This document shows, one piece after another, positions 34,486-46,119 of a stretch of 64,000 nucleotides of DNA. Both the position numbers and the translations under genes were made by a program. The stretch comes from Diadema setosum (Eukaryota > Echinodermata > Echinoidea > Diadematoida > Diadematidae): the NCBI GenBank assembly GCA_033980235.1, contig CM067067.1, forward strand, positions 310,001 through 374,000, in the 5' to 3' direction. Numbering within the stretch: position 1 is the first letter of the stretch; the number at the start of each line of letters is the position of its first letter. The notes beneath the pieces were generated by a model, which did not search any database, was not told where the DNA came from, and saw only the letters and a program-made list of their open reading frames with translations.

Positions 34486-36230
34486 TAACATTATAGTTAT
34501 CTTAATCAACTATAGTTATCTTAACCAAAATGTAGACAGGAGTGCCTGGATTCTTGGCCTAAATTCATATTAATTTGTGTCTTGCTGTCCAGAAAAATGG
34601 TTTTGATAGAAAGATTAGAGTTTTTTTCTGTCAATATCTGTTTTCTTTCTGTATAAAAACTACATGTATCACAGTATTATTTGACATTTTTTCCAATGTA
34701 GTTTGCGCTTGTTTTGCTGTAAACTCGTAAGATGTACATAGTGATCCAGTTAAGGGTGAGTTAAGTAGATATTTGATTTTTCTGACTCCATTCAGGTGTG
34801 TCTTTTGAGTATAACAAATGAGTTTTTGAGCGCATCACTGCACACTCTATTCACACCTTGCACCCGAATGATATTTCCTTTGTTTGATGGGACATGTACA
34901 GTAGACGATGGAGAGGGGATTTTACACTGTACCGCACTGTACTGCTTTTATACACAGGTGGATTACCAACCTGTTTGTTCTCTGTCGACCTCGAAAAAGA
35001 ATGTGAATTTGAAGTATCATTTTGTGAATTTGCAAAAGGAAACAACTGATATGCTTTTTATTCTATTTATTCCTCAAGCAATCTAACAGTGTTATAAGAA
35101 TTAGGGCCTTTTTATTTTGTGGTCGTATGTGAAATAAATACTGTTATAGGTGTGTGTTGTGAATGTTTCTGTCTGTGTAATGCATCACGGTGATTTTTAT
35201 ATTATTTCCTGTTGATTGGTTGTGAGAGTTCTGATATAATATTGGGTAATTGTGTGTGAATGTGTGTGTATGTGTAAGTGTGTGCATGTTTAGGCACATG
35301 TTTGTGTGTGTTCATTTGCATATTTCACTGTCCTATGTGTCATGACTCGGAAAATGAAAGTTATTGGTTTATGGATTGATTTATTTTATTATTCATATTT
35401 TAATATGTATTGCATGACATGCCTTTTCATGGTTACATACTCTGAAGATGTATTTTTTTTTTTTTTTTAATGCCGAGAATAACATCATTTATAATTGAAA
35501 GTTGCTACAGAATTGAAAAGTTGAATGGTTTTTTAAATTTTGTTCAAATGAAAATGTTTAAGAATGTTCAGTTATAATTATTTGTTGTTGGTTTTTCCCA
35601 ATGAAGCCTATCAGCATGTTCACTTTGCCTTTTTGGTGTATGTTTATAAGATTACATTTTTTCGTTTCATATGCAAGAGTTGAATGGTTGCATGAGATGA
35701 TGATGGGTTTAACTGTATAGACATGTGGATGTGATGTGCATGTGTACATGTGTGTATGTGTGTATACATGCGTGTGTGTGCGTGTGCATGCGTACGTGTA
35801 CATTGATAACTATGGTTATATATAATATATTTTGTATGATAATTGGAATGAACTATTTATTGTTTTGAAATGATGCCGTATATTTGTTATGTAATCAGTA
35901 TTTGTCTTTGTTGAAGTGTTCATACAATGTATGTTGTTTGATGTAATTGATATGTTTTTTAATTCGATGCATTATAATTTAGCCTTCTGGCTACTACTTT
36001 GCATGTTTGTTTCAATAAACCATTATCAATTCAAATCAAATCTCGTTTGGGGCATTGAAGACCCTCGCAGAATTGCAGGAAGAACAGGTTAAAAAAAAAA
36101 TCCAAAAATGTTTCTCGGGCATTACATATATTATGTAGTATTTAAAAAAATCCTCAGTGCTCTTCATGACTGAGACCCCTTGTCATACACACTCTCTCTT
36201 TATCATATTGTATATTAACATATTATATTA
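34486..36230. other. No gene recognised; TG-rich tracts and a retroposon-like tail
   Basis: TGTGTG-type tracts occur near 35250-35310 and 35735-35795. Near 35990-36046 the sequence reads TTCAATAAACCATTATC followed by AATTCAAATCAAAT, like the 3' end of a CR1-type LINE or a polyadenylation site. A 96-codon frame starting at 34796 matches nothing I know. A terminal exon with 3' untranslated region is possible but unsupported. Confidence 0.35.
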
Positions 36231-36232
36231 TA

Positions 36233-37507
36233 CAGTTCGACCTCAATTATCTGGCCATGTCGGGACCGGCGCTCATCCGGATAAGCAAATTGGCCGGATA
36301 TGGGAGACACAATGGATAGGGGATGGCGTATGTATTGACAGGGCAGGCCCAAGGGAGTCGTCGATGGTGTGGATGTGGGGTGGGGCATGTATGTCAGCTT
36401 TCTGGATGGATATGGTCAGTGGCGGTGCTTGAACATTCAGTGGGGATGGGGTATGTTGGAGTGTGTTGTTTCCTTGTTGGTTGAGGCTGAGAGTGGAGGG
36501 GAGACTGTGATCGGGAACAAGAACGGGATCGGGAATGGGAACGGTAGCAGGGATGGTTAGAGAAGGCGCCTGGGTGGTTCGACTTTATGTGACGTTGCAG
36601 ATTGCTTGACTTAGAGGCTTCATAGGGTCACAGTCTGCATTTGTACGATGACCCCCGCTGAATTCCATGATTCCGACGAAGATGAAAATCCAGACTTTGT
36701 TGCTCAGTACAACATGAGTTTCCACATCGCCTGCAGACATGTCGCCTTCTGTCTCCCCCAGCATGAACGATGCGGTGACTTTCCATCCTGTATACAAAAT
36801 TAGGAGTAAACATGTACGGTAATATGGAATATTCAAAGCTTTCCATAATATTGTGGAGATCTACGTTGCCGTACTGGGTAACGCTTTCTTGTGAGTTACG
36901 TGCCTCCGTGTCATTAGTTTGCTTTACATCTCGACTGCCTTTACTAGTGATCTTGGTATTTGCATTTTCTGCCTTAGCGTTCCGTGTAGGGCTACTTTGT
37001 GATGGTGCTGGATGGACAGGGGTGTTTTCATTCGATTGAATGACTTCAGGGGCATTGTCATGATGAGGTGGGGCTGGTGGTAGAGAGATATCGTCTTCTA
37101 GTATGACAGTTGGCTGTTTGTAGTTCCATGCTTTTCGATCATCTCCACGATAGGGGTTCAGTCGATCACAGTGAATGTATATAGCTGCCGTCCCAGTGCA
37201 CTGGCAGCTAGGCAGGTAGCGTACCCCGCAACGGTGGTGTAATCTATGCTAGCCTGCGCAAAATTGTAGTCCCTTCTTCACAAAAATAAAGTATACTTTT
37301 ATGTGAAAATCACACATGTTTTACCTCATTAGATATTGAGAAATCTATCATGCACATCTAATGAAATTAGTGAAATAGATCCATGAAAGTCACTGTTTTT
37401 TCTCAATTTTTTGGATGCAAAAAAAAAAAATAGTCTTCACTGCGTGAACGCGTCTGGGTAATAGAGATTTCCGGATAAAAGGAGGCCGGATAATCAAGGT
37501 CGAACTG
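36233..37507. mobile_element. pogo/Tigger-like inverted-repeat element with coding cargo
   Basis: TA|CAGTTCGACCTCAATTATC on the left and, in inverse, TA|CAGTTCGACCTTGATTATC on the right are mariner/pogo-type ends with TA duplication. Inward they continue CCGGATAAGC and CTCCTTTTATCCGG. The relative at 48048-48429 has the same termini in only 382 bp. This copy holds an extra roughly 0.9 kb containing the reading frame at 36394-37248. No pogo transposase is visible. Confidence 0.7.
36394..37248 (-). pseudogene. Ty3/gypsy-type integrase tail joined to C2H2 zinc fingers, one internal TGA
   Basis: This minus-strand frame of about 284 codons lacks a start Met and is bounded upstream by a TAG at 37251-37249. 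Near its beginning IHCDRLNPYRG matches the conserved H.DRL.PY motif that ends Ty3/gypsy integrases. A Pro/Asn/Ser-rich linker of about 110 residues follows, then a half finger (HRIVH), a C2H2 finger (CRRC...HLRRNH) and a second finger. In the second finger the first Cys (CRL) and both His (LQRHIKSNH) are present but the second Cys codon is TGA at 36630-36628. The frame continues 77 codons with a Ser/Arg/Pro-rich tail to a TGA at 36396-36394. It is enclosed by pogo-like ends. The zinc fingers are clear by pattern and the integrase call is moderate. One stop and no start suggest a remnant, although an exon with an upstream acceptor is not excluded. Confidence 0.55.
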
Positions 37508-37605
37508 TATATGTGTGTGTGTGTGTGTGTGTATAAGAGAAGGGAAAGAGAAAGTGGGAGAAGGGGTCCCAGCTATAAACAGCACCAGAAGATCTATAAT
37601 ATTTT

Positions 37606-40040
37606 TATGCCTCCGCCAACGAAGTGGCCTGAGGCATTATGTCTTCGGGTGGTCCGTCCGTCCGTACGTCCGGACGTCCGTCCGTCCGTCGTAGCGTACG
37701 TCCGTCGTACGTCCGTCCCATTTTGTTTTTGTCGATATCTCAAGAACCGTGTGGTGGTTTTGCATCAAACTTGGTATGAGGGTATATCCTGGGGGATGAT
37801 ACTTTGTTTGGATTTTAGGGTCACGGTGTCAAAGGTCAAAGGTCACAGGTTATTTTGTGAAAAAAAGGTTGAAATTTCATGTTTTTCTCCATATCTCGCA
37901 AATGGTTCAAGGTATCTTCATGGAACTTAGTATATATGCATGTGCCGATGGGCAGTGATTATCTAGGGCAGTTGGGGGTCATGGGTCAAAGGTCAGGGGG
38001 TCAAAGGTCAAGGTCAACTCCTCAAAATATCACTACTTTCCTTATATTTATGCAATGCCTGAAGGATTTTTTTTAAACTTGATGTATGCATGTATAACCC
38101 GATATATATTCTGTGGGAAATTTCTTGCCAGAAGGTCAAAGGTCAAGTGAAAGTGCTAAATTGCACTTCTTCCTCCATATCTCAAAAGTAACTCAAGATA
38201 TTATCATGAAACTAAAGGCCGTGTCACACCAGCCTTGCGTGCGACTTCCGAAGAACATTTTTGCTATCCGGAGGTCCCCGCAGATGACCCGCACATGACA
38301 GTACCTAGCATGTATCTCAAAAGTAGTTACCCGGAGGTGCGCACGCTGGCTCTATTTACCCGCTGCCAAAAAAGGCCCTGTCACACCAGCTAAGCGGGCT
38401 TATTGCGTATGGGGATTTTTCAGCACGCAGAATAATTTCTGCGGCCGGACAAGGTTTAGGGCGAGTTTGGCGTGGGTATTACATGATAAACGCGTGATAC
38501 CTAAGTCCTTCTTGCGTGTATTCCGTTGAACTGCATGTTAGGCGCGTGGGTGTCACGTGATAGCTTCGTAATAGCTTCTTTTATGTCAGTTACGGGCGAC
38601 ATACGGGCTCTGCGAAGTACCTGCGCCACAACTGCGTGTTATCTGCGTACTAGTCGCCTGCGAGGTGAGTGCTAGCCTGAACAATAGGCTGGTTCGAGTG
38701 GATGGGCAAACAATCATTTGTCAACTAGCTTTCAAGAAGTGAAGATGCCCCGTAGACGGAAAGTGCACAAGGGCAGAGAACGTCCAGTGGATGGACAGCC
38801 ACAAAGCCCGGAAGATTCACAGCAAATGCATCAAATTGCTGCTGAAGTCCATTCGGCGGATGAAGTCCTGTCCGAAAGGGACCAGGTAGTCCTCGACGCC
38901 ACAGAGGACAGAGGACAAAGGAGAGAATGAGCCCACAAATGGCACGCACTCCCTTCACATAGGCATAGATCAGCGGGCAACTTACCTACTTCAAGTGGGT
39001 CAAATGCCTGTGAATTGCGGCGGCTACGGCCCTCCTACGGGTGTTCTGCGTGGAACTCTTCGGGCAATCCTCGCGACTCATCCGGAAATAGTTTTGGTCA
39101 TGCTCAAAACTTTGCTGCGGGAAAATTGGACTAGCGTGCGCACCTTCGGGCAACTAAGGACGAGATAAGTGCTAGGTACTGTCAAGTTCGGGCCAACTGC
39201 GGAGAGCTCCGGGTAACAAATTTGTTTCCCCGCAAGTCAAGCCGCAAAACTTCCCCAGATACGGTATGACAAGGCCTTGAGCATGCTCAAAATTTGTTCC
39301 GGAAGAGTTACGGGAGTTGCCCGTAGAGGTACGCGCAGAACACAAGTAGGAAACCCTTACTGGTACCACCTCACAGGCAACTCCAAAGCAGGTACTTCGC
39401 AATCCCCGTAAGTCGCTCGTAACAGAAAATGGATCGGTTTCAAAGCTCTCACGCGAGTCACACGGAACGCACGCAAGTAGAAGCTAAGTAGCACGCGTCT
39501 AGTAAGTAAGAAACAAGTGCGAAAATTGCAAACATTCTTGTCCGCCCGCGGAAAATCTTCTACGTGCTTTAAACTACCTCCTCGCCACAAGCCCGCGTAG
39601 CTTGCCCGGACAGGTGTGACACCGCCTTTACATATTTATGCATGTTCTACCTAACAGTGATTCTCTTTGGAACTGTGAGGTCAAAGGTCAAAGGCCAGGT
39701 TTAGAGTTTAGATAATACTATTTTACCATTTGATACTGAAATTTTCTCAATACCATGAAAATTACTCAATGCATTAACTTATAAAAGGGTCAAAAGTCAA
39801 GTAAAAATCATCAGTTCCCCCAAATACCTGCACTCTGACATTTTAATCATTCATCCAATTGAACCTAGTTCTACGAAAGTGAACATTCAGCACATTTGTG
39901 GCAAACTTGTCATTTTGATATTTTGCCAATTGTGTGAAACTGTCATCACACATTGTCAAGACATTGTACTATAGACCTATTAGGAGAACCATGCATTATG
40001 GCGGAGGCATACACCAGTCGCCATAGCGACATTTCTAGTT
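37606..40040 (+). mobile_element. Hel-1 copy F, interrupted
   Basis: The 5' hairpin TATGCCTCCGCCAACG with TGAGGCATTATG leads into a long CCGTCCGT/ACGTCCG run, then GATATCTCAAGAACCG and AGGTCA-rich units. An inverted-repeat element interrupts it at 38214-39629. The 3' end is intact: GGCGGAGGCATACACCAG, hairpin GTCGCCATAGCGAC, ATTTCTAGTT. The next element begins at its last base. Confidence 0.8.
38214..39629. mobile_element. Inverted-repeat element (GTGTCACACC ends) in Hel-1 copy F
   Basis: The outer left end AAAGGCCGTGTCACACCAG matches the inverse of the right end, AAAGGCGGTGTCACACCTG. A second left-type end, GGCCCTGTCACACCAGCTAA, occurs at 38374 and matches the right end better (AGCTACGCGGGCTTG in inverse), so a nested or partly duplicated terminus is likely. 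GC content is higher than around it. A 70-codon frame at 38718-38930 starts with a basic MPRRRK segment but is not recognised. Confidence 0.65.
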
Positions 40041-41059
40041 ATACCCCCGCCAAACGAAGTTTGAAGGGGGTGTATAGGAATCAGCGGACGGTCTGTCGGG
40101 CGGTCGGTCGGGCGGTCGGGCTGTCGGTCCGTTGCAAATCTTGCGTCGCGAACTACTTCCTCAGTTTTCAACCGATTCCCATAAAACTTGGCACAGATGT
40201 GTGCCTTGGGTTGTAGATGTGCAAGACGTATTTTTTGACAGTACCCAAAGTACGTTGCCATGGTAACGGCATATTATGGGCAAAAATGGGTACAAATCTT
40301 GCGTCGCGAACTACTTCCTCAGTTTTCAACCAATTCCCATAAACTTGGCACAGATGTGTGCCTTGGGTTGTAGATGTGCAAGACGTATTTTTTGACAGTA
40401 CCCAAAAGTACGTTGCCATGGTAACGGCATATTATGGGCAAAAATGGGTACAAATCTTGCGTCGCGAACTCCTCCCACAGTTTTTGATCAATTTTTATGA
40501 AATTAGGTACAGATGTTCATCTGAATATGTTAATGTGCAAGACACATATTTCCGCAGTGGCAAAAAGTGCGTTGCCATGGTAACGGCATGTTATTGGTAA
40601 AATATAGGGCAAAATGCTTCATGGCAAAACTGCTTCATCAGTGTTCTTCCAATTCTCATGGAATTCATATTGAATGTTTGTGTTAGGATATAGGTCAGCA
40701 TGACACATTTCTTGACAGTGACAAAAAGTATGTTGCCATGGTAACAGCTCACATATTATGAGCCAAAATGATGGAAAATTTTGTGTTGCAAACTACTTCC
40801 TCAGTTTTTGCCCAATTTCCATGAAACTTGGTACAGATGTGTGCCTTTGGTTGTAGATGTGCAAGAAGCATTTTTCGACAGTACCCGAAAGTACGTTGCC
40901 ATGGTAACGGCATATTAATGGCAGAAGATCAAGGAAAGATCTTGCGGATTTAACTACTTCCTCAGTTTTTTGACCAAAGCTTATCAAATGTTGTTTTGAC
41001 CAAAGCTTATGAAATGTTTGGCGGGAGTATAACCAGTCGCTGTAGCGACATTTCTAGTT
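40040..41059 (+). mobile_element. Hel-2 copy 2, five internal units
   Basis: The 5' hairpin TATACCCCCGCC with GAAGGGGGTGTATAG begins on the last base of Hel-1 copy F. GTTGCCATGGTAAC recurs at 40254, 40412, 40571, 40732 and 40895. The first two units are nearly identical, so the extra unit relative to copy 1 is a recent local duplication. The 3' end has GGCGGGAGTATAACCAG, hairpin GTCGCTGTAGCGAC and ATTTCTAGTT. Confidence 0.85.
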
Positions 41060-41303
41060 TTTTCATATCATACATGAAATCATGTATTCCAAACTTTTGA
41101 AAGAAACCTAATGTATCAGGTATACAAATATTATGTTTCTGCATTTTATCATGCATACTCTGTACACTGTACCAGTAGGTCATCCATGCATATTTTCTGT
41201 GCAGCCCTGGTGAGGGTCTGTAGAACAAACCAAATGCTTGGTTAGATAACTGAATTGAAACCTACCTATGTTCAATGAAGCCTTCCTCTTCTCATATATA
41301 GAT

Positions 41304-41712
41304 TATACATAATTAGGCAATGGATCCAGCTTTAAGGCAGACATCTGTGCTCATAAATAATTTTGCAAATTGAGGAGACGCACGACCATGGGGAGACAAT
41401 TGGTGTCTCCATATTACCTAAAGCAATTTTTTTTTTTTTTTTGCAGCATGAAATTATTGTGAATTGGAGCCAATGGCCCGTTTTTGCAGCATGAAATTTT
41501 TTTTGCAAATTGTCACTAGCATTCAATGCATGTACAGTAATGTAGATAAGAACTTTCAAATGCATCTTAATCTCTTGCAAAATTTATGAAATTAAAATGC
41601 ATGCGAAATTCCTCATTTTGCAGTATGGATATCCCTTTCAATCACATGTGTTACTGGTGGCACTGCTTATCGACACAATCTCCCTAAAGCTGGATCCAGA
41701 GTCATTATACAT
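41304..41712. mobile_element. Miniature inverted-repeat element (GGATCCAGCTTTA ends)
   Basis: TGGATCCAGCTTTAAGGC near 41330 is matched in inverse by CCCTAAAGCTGGATCCAG near 41682, with looser outer matches (TATACATAATTA against TATACATATTATG). The interior contains a GGAGACAATTGGTGTCTCC palindrome and a T run. Confidence 0.5.
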
Positions 41713-42599
41713 ATTATGTGAGAGATCAATCCTGACCAAAAAGGTATGTGATGTCTCATTGTGAAGCATTAATGGAAGAAATCATATGTTTGAGAGCAAC
41801 ACCTACCTCACTTAATTTCTTTTTTATATAGGTTCTATATATATGTACGAAAAAATAATAGAATAGCAAAAGGCTTCCAACAATCAGTGGGGAAAAAAAT
41901 TGAAATAAAACTTTGATAAATCACACATGGACAGATCCTCCACAGCAAAGTCCTGTTTCTGACAGGCAGCATTAGCAAATGTTTTGTTTCCCAACATTCG
42001 CATTATTGTTAATAGTTGGTTAATTGAAAGTGTCTTTGAAGATAGCGTGAGTTGTGCATGCTTTTATGTGCACATTTCACTTTTAACCATTCATCTTTTT
42101 GAAGCAGGCAAACAAGATGGTTTACTTTTGTATGCGGTCTATACCTGCCTGCAATCTGTAAAAGTTTGTACACTGTTAGAGAGAAGATCACACACTGTGT
42201 TTTGACAATTTGAGAGCCTACAGTAAGTGAGTGGGAGAGCTCCTGTACTGCTTGATTGACCAGACCTCTCCACAGTCTAACACACTTTGCTGACGTTACA
42301 TGTGTTTTAGATTACTCAGCATAATATCCAATCTAAATTGGACTAGACAAGTGGTAGGGCATGCATGCCATTGCTGTTGTGTTGTGACATACCAACTGTA
42401 TGTCCTTCCTCTGTGTTGTTATCATCTATATGGCTTAGCTGCATCCCCTGTATATCCCAGATCAGTTGGTATCGTTGTAGATTATAGGAATTAAATAAAA
42501 GTATTCAGCCAGCTGGTATACAGGCTTCAAACACTTAGTAGTGTGGTTCATTCTTTTAGGAGTTATTCTATAAACTGGGCTATAGAGACCAAGTTTTCA
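41713..42599. other. No gene or repeat recognised
   Basis: Plain AT-rich sequence; nothing supportable. Confidence 0.4.
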
Positions 42600-43307
42600 C
42601 TGATCGGCCCCCGAAGGCGCGATCACCGCAAAATTTAGCCTGAACATAGAGCCGGATGTCAACTATGAGATTAAATGGTCACATAAAAGAAAAATATTGA
42701 TTTTCTATTTTTAATGAATTAATTACACGGTATGTAAATTTATGAATGGAATTTGTATTTTCACCTGTATATTAAAAAGATTGAAGGATTGCTAAATTTT
42801 TCATGTCAGAATTCCCTAAGACACATTGAACAATTTTCTTGTAAAAAGTAACACAACCAACATCAGTGTCTTTTGTTTCTATTGTTTTGTTAATTTCTTA
42901 TGTATTTTATTGTTTTTTAACCTTTTGTTCTTCATTGTTTTTTGACCAAATCTTGTTGCAGGCACTTTCTCAAGCTTATCTACATTCGAATTGATTAATT
43001 TCAATGATTAAGAGTAGAAATAATCTAGTTTATATCAATTTAACAAAAAACACAATTTGCATTGGATTTGCACATGACATCATGAATTTTAGCTGTTTTA
43101 AGGTCGACATGCATAAGTATGCAAATCATTACGTAAGTTCAGAACGGTGTACCCGACCGTCACAAATTTGGTCTCAAAATATGCGGGAGACTAATAAAAA
43201 AAGTCATGAAATGACAAGGCACCATCTTTGCGCATTGTGAAATCATGGCGCAAAATGTCGGGGGGGGGGGGTCAATTTGACCCCCTCCCCACCACCTCCC
43301 GTTAAAA
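42600..43307 (-). mobile_element. Relative of the 24747-25504 piggyBac-like element
   Basis: Read on the minus strand, GACATTTTGCGCCATG, GAGACCAAATTTGTGACG and the AACAAT/AAAATACATAAGAAATT region follow the same order as in 24747-25504. A G run and its inverse lie near the end (43260-43290), and CCCGTTAA at 43300 may be the degraded TTAA terminus. It is diverged and without coding sequence. Confidence 0.45.
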
Positions 43308-43483
43308 TAGAGTTAAAGTTTAGGTTGAGTTGACAATCACATACTAGTAGTATGGACCAAAGCTGAAAACCATTGCAGAACCCTTTTTATGAGGAATACA
43401 TACACTTCATCGATCTGTGCTAAACAAGACTCCATTGTTTTGTTGTTTTTCTGTAATTGTGTTCTGACAGCCACACATCTTTG

Positions 43484-44344
43484 ACCCCATTTACACATGG
43501 GCCGGCTTTATCGAGTCGGCCTCACGCCGGCGTCTAGCTGCCTCCAAAAAATGTCGAAAGTGTGTTTACACATAGCAGAAAGGTCGGCTGAACACCGTCT
43601 TGAAGTCGGCTTGACTACCCCCCGATTACACATACAGCGGCTTGGCCAGTCTGTGTGGCGAGGCTTTCAAGAGTCTCTTCATGTTATTTCTTTTCGCGCT
43701 TTCATCGTGTTCTATCTCAAATCATGTGATTTTCATTATGCGATTCGCCATTAATATAGTACTTTAGCGCTTTTCACTTATCTGTTCTCCTTTAACGGAC
43801 GCGTTGTCTTCATAGCTATGAAGTTTGATGATGTTAATAAGGAGCTCATACGAAGTAAACAGTACAAACCTTACAAGTTAGACTCTACACAAATGCAAAA
43901 AAAAGAAAAGAAAAAAAGATACAGAACAACTGAATAAGCAGAAAACTCAACAGCGTAGTTCAGGACTCCAGTGAAGCAAAATTAATCACAAAACAAAAAC
44001 ACTTATTTGATTATTTGTATGAGTAGTTGGACATTCGGCATTCAGATTTCTGACGAGCAATACCGAGGTCAACAAATTCACGAACGATGACGTATCAGCA
44101 CTATTGCACAAGCCCGTGATGATCACGTGACTCTGGAAAACCGGCGTCAGTCCGCTTTGTGTTTACACATACGTGAAGGCGGCGCGAGGCCGCCTTCATG
44201 AAGCCGACCTCAAACCACCTCCAGAGGTGGACCGAAACTGGGATGGCCTCAAGCCGCCGTCAATCCACTTGTGTGTTTACACTTACGTTCGAGGCGGCTT
44301 GAGGCCAGCCTCACGCCGGCGTCAGTCGTATGTGTAAATGGGGT
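43484..44344. mobile_element. 861-bp inverted-repeat element with 5-bp duplication
   Basis: It starts ACCCCATTTACACAT and ends with the exact inverse. CTTTG is duplicated at 43479-43483 and 44345-44349. Inner arms repeat GGCCTCACGCCGGCGTC on both sides. Words such as GTTTACACATA recur inside. It has no transposase, and a hAT-like non-autonomous element is likely. Confidence 0.8.
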
Positions 44345-44479
44345 CTTTGATTTCTTGACTTGTCCTGTAGGTACAAGATCCTTTAAGTGGTATCTGTCCA
44401 CATACTCACTGATGTGAACCCCCATAAACCTAACAAGTATATCATGTGATGATCCCCACTCCATAACAATGAGAGACAT
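44345..44479 (-). other. Unrecognised open stretch next to the 861-bp element
   Basis: On the minus strand a 45-codon stretch (from about MSLIVMEWGSSHD to GQVKKSK) reads like ordinary coding sequence but matches no family I can name. It runs directly into the 861-bp element. The flank on the element's far side continues open in the same frame for about 23 codons. It may be an exon split by the insertion, or chance. Confidence 0.2.
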
Positions 44480-45442
44480 CCTTCAGACAGACTGTGGTTA
44501 ATTCAGTGTCTCAAAAACAACTTTGCCACATTTAGTTCATAATATCAGAGACCTGAAGGCCAATTACTATCAGCCAAGACTGCTTTCCCTTGGTGAAATG
44601 GAAATTCAGAATAATTCATTGACATTGCAGAATGCGGCAACTCTGTACTGTAATCTTTATGGGCACTTGACTTTCCTTTGACTTTTCCTGACTTTTAGGA
44701 AATGTATGTTACACCTTTCATGAAGGAATGATAATGTTGCAATGAAGTCAGCAATTTATATCTTGAATTTTTGTATGAATGTGATTGACTGAGTCAGTCT
44801 AACAATGTTCATATTCAAATGTTGCCAAATAATTCTGAATTTTTTTTCCCATTTAAAGGTATAGTTTACCAATGTGAGTAGTGATTTTAAAAATGTTTTG
44901 AGTGATCAAAGATACAAATATTTTAACGTAAGAGCTGCTAATATTACAACATGGAATGACATAGAAAAGATAATCTGCAGCAACAATAATCAAATGAGTA
45001 TTGCATTTTTGTGATGGCCCACAAGGGCCATTGGCTTGTCAATGCTGGTTCCCTTTTGTTTTGTTTTTTTTTAATTTTTACTAATTTAGTTTGTTTTATT
45101 CATGGGCACCATGCCCCCTTGGTGCCCCAAGGTCTTGTCTGTTTGTTATCTGTATGCGTTTTGCCCAGTAGTTGTCCTGTGGCTATGCCATGCGTATGCA
45201 TTTGATGTGCTGTACAATTGTACCCAGCCATTCCATCCATTTCATCTCTTGCAGCAACAGACTCTGCAGGAGGCCTAGTGGACAGAAACGCATGGAAAAT
45301 GACAAAGTACAGTGCAGGTACATAAGGAAACGTACAACTATCGGACAAGGGTCAGATCACACTGTCCATTTTTTGGCGAAAAAAAATTTTGTGCATGCAC
45401 AAAGTTTTCTGGCCCCTATGACAAAAATTACTGGAAGATAAA
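44480..45442. other. No gene recognised
   Basis: Plain sequence with several T runs; nothing supportable as coding. Confidence 0.4.
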
Positions 45443-46119
45443 TGTGACCCACTACAACAAAAGGATCCTTAAGTCGCTGACGGGTGAGCCGAGAAAATCA
45501 AGTTTGAAGTCAGATCATCAAAATCCGTCCAAACTTTCGGATTTCTGTTTTCGACACAATTTTGTAGTCTAATGTATCTTCTGTCATGTGCAGAAATTTT
45601 GAAGCTAAATGATCAAAGGAAAGGCAAGAAAATAAAATTTTTCTGGGCCATGATTTTCCGACTTTCAATGGAACAGAAACATGTCCGAAGATTTGGATTT
45701 AGGGTCTAGCGCCGCAGCTAGACTCCACCCCTAGCAACGAGGGAGTGATCTCATTGGTCAATGCGTGGCATCCTGGTTACTGATTGGTCGTGCATAGACA
45801 GCTGGCGCTAAGCTTGAATGAACATTGCTGAGGTTGCTAAGAGCATACCTTCTATTGTCAGATATGGTGAAAACTGTCTTACTTCCCCTTGATCATGATA
45901 GCATTGGAATGGAAACTTTGAAGGCGGTTTCCTCGAAACGCTAATTTCTTAAACCACTCGACATACGCTAATAAAATCATTGATATCTCTGCAACCGAGT
46001 GCTTTTATGAGTCATGTTATATATGACATTAAAGTGGAAGAGTAAAGGAATAATGTTATGTCATTTTCAGACAATTGTCTTCCCGCGACTTTCGGATCCT
46101 TTTGTTGCAGCGGGTCACA
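45443..46119 (-). mobile_element. Inverted-repeat element, family W, copy 2
   Basis: It is the reverse-orientation partner of 7764-8424. The ends TGTGACCCACTACAACAAAA and, in inverse, TGTGACCCGCTGCAACAAAA pair, followed by GGATCC and GTCGC in both. The interior contains AGTGATCTCATTGGTCAATG, the inverse of the first copy's sequence. AA on both flanks is uninformative. Confidence 0.65.

Noticed and set aside
34796..35086. 96-codon frame as a possible terminal exon followed by a 3' untranslated region
   Set aside because: No recognisable domain and no convincing acceptor-donor context; the AATAAA near 36014 could equally end a LINE.
36628..36630. TGA read as selenocysteine
   Set aside because: Zinc fingers are not known selenoproteins, no SECIS-like hairpin was evident downstream by eye, and a Cys-to-stop point mutation explains it more simply.
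38718..38930. 70-codon frame with a basic start inside the 38214-39629 element, as a transposase N-terminus
   Set aside because: Too short, no catalytic motif, and the rest of the element has no continuation.
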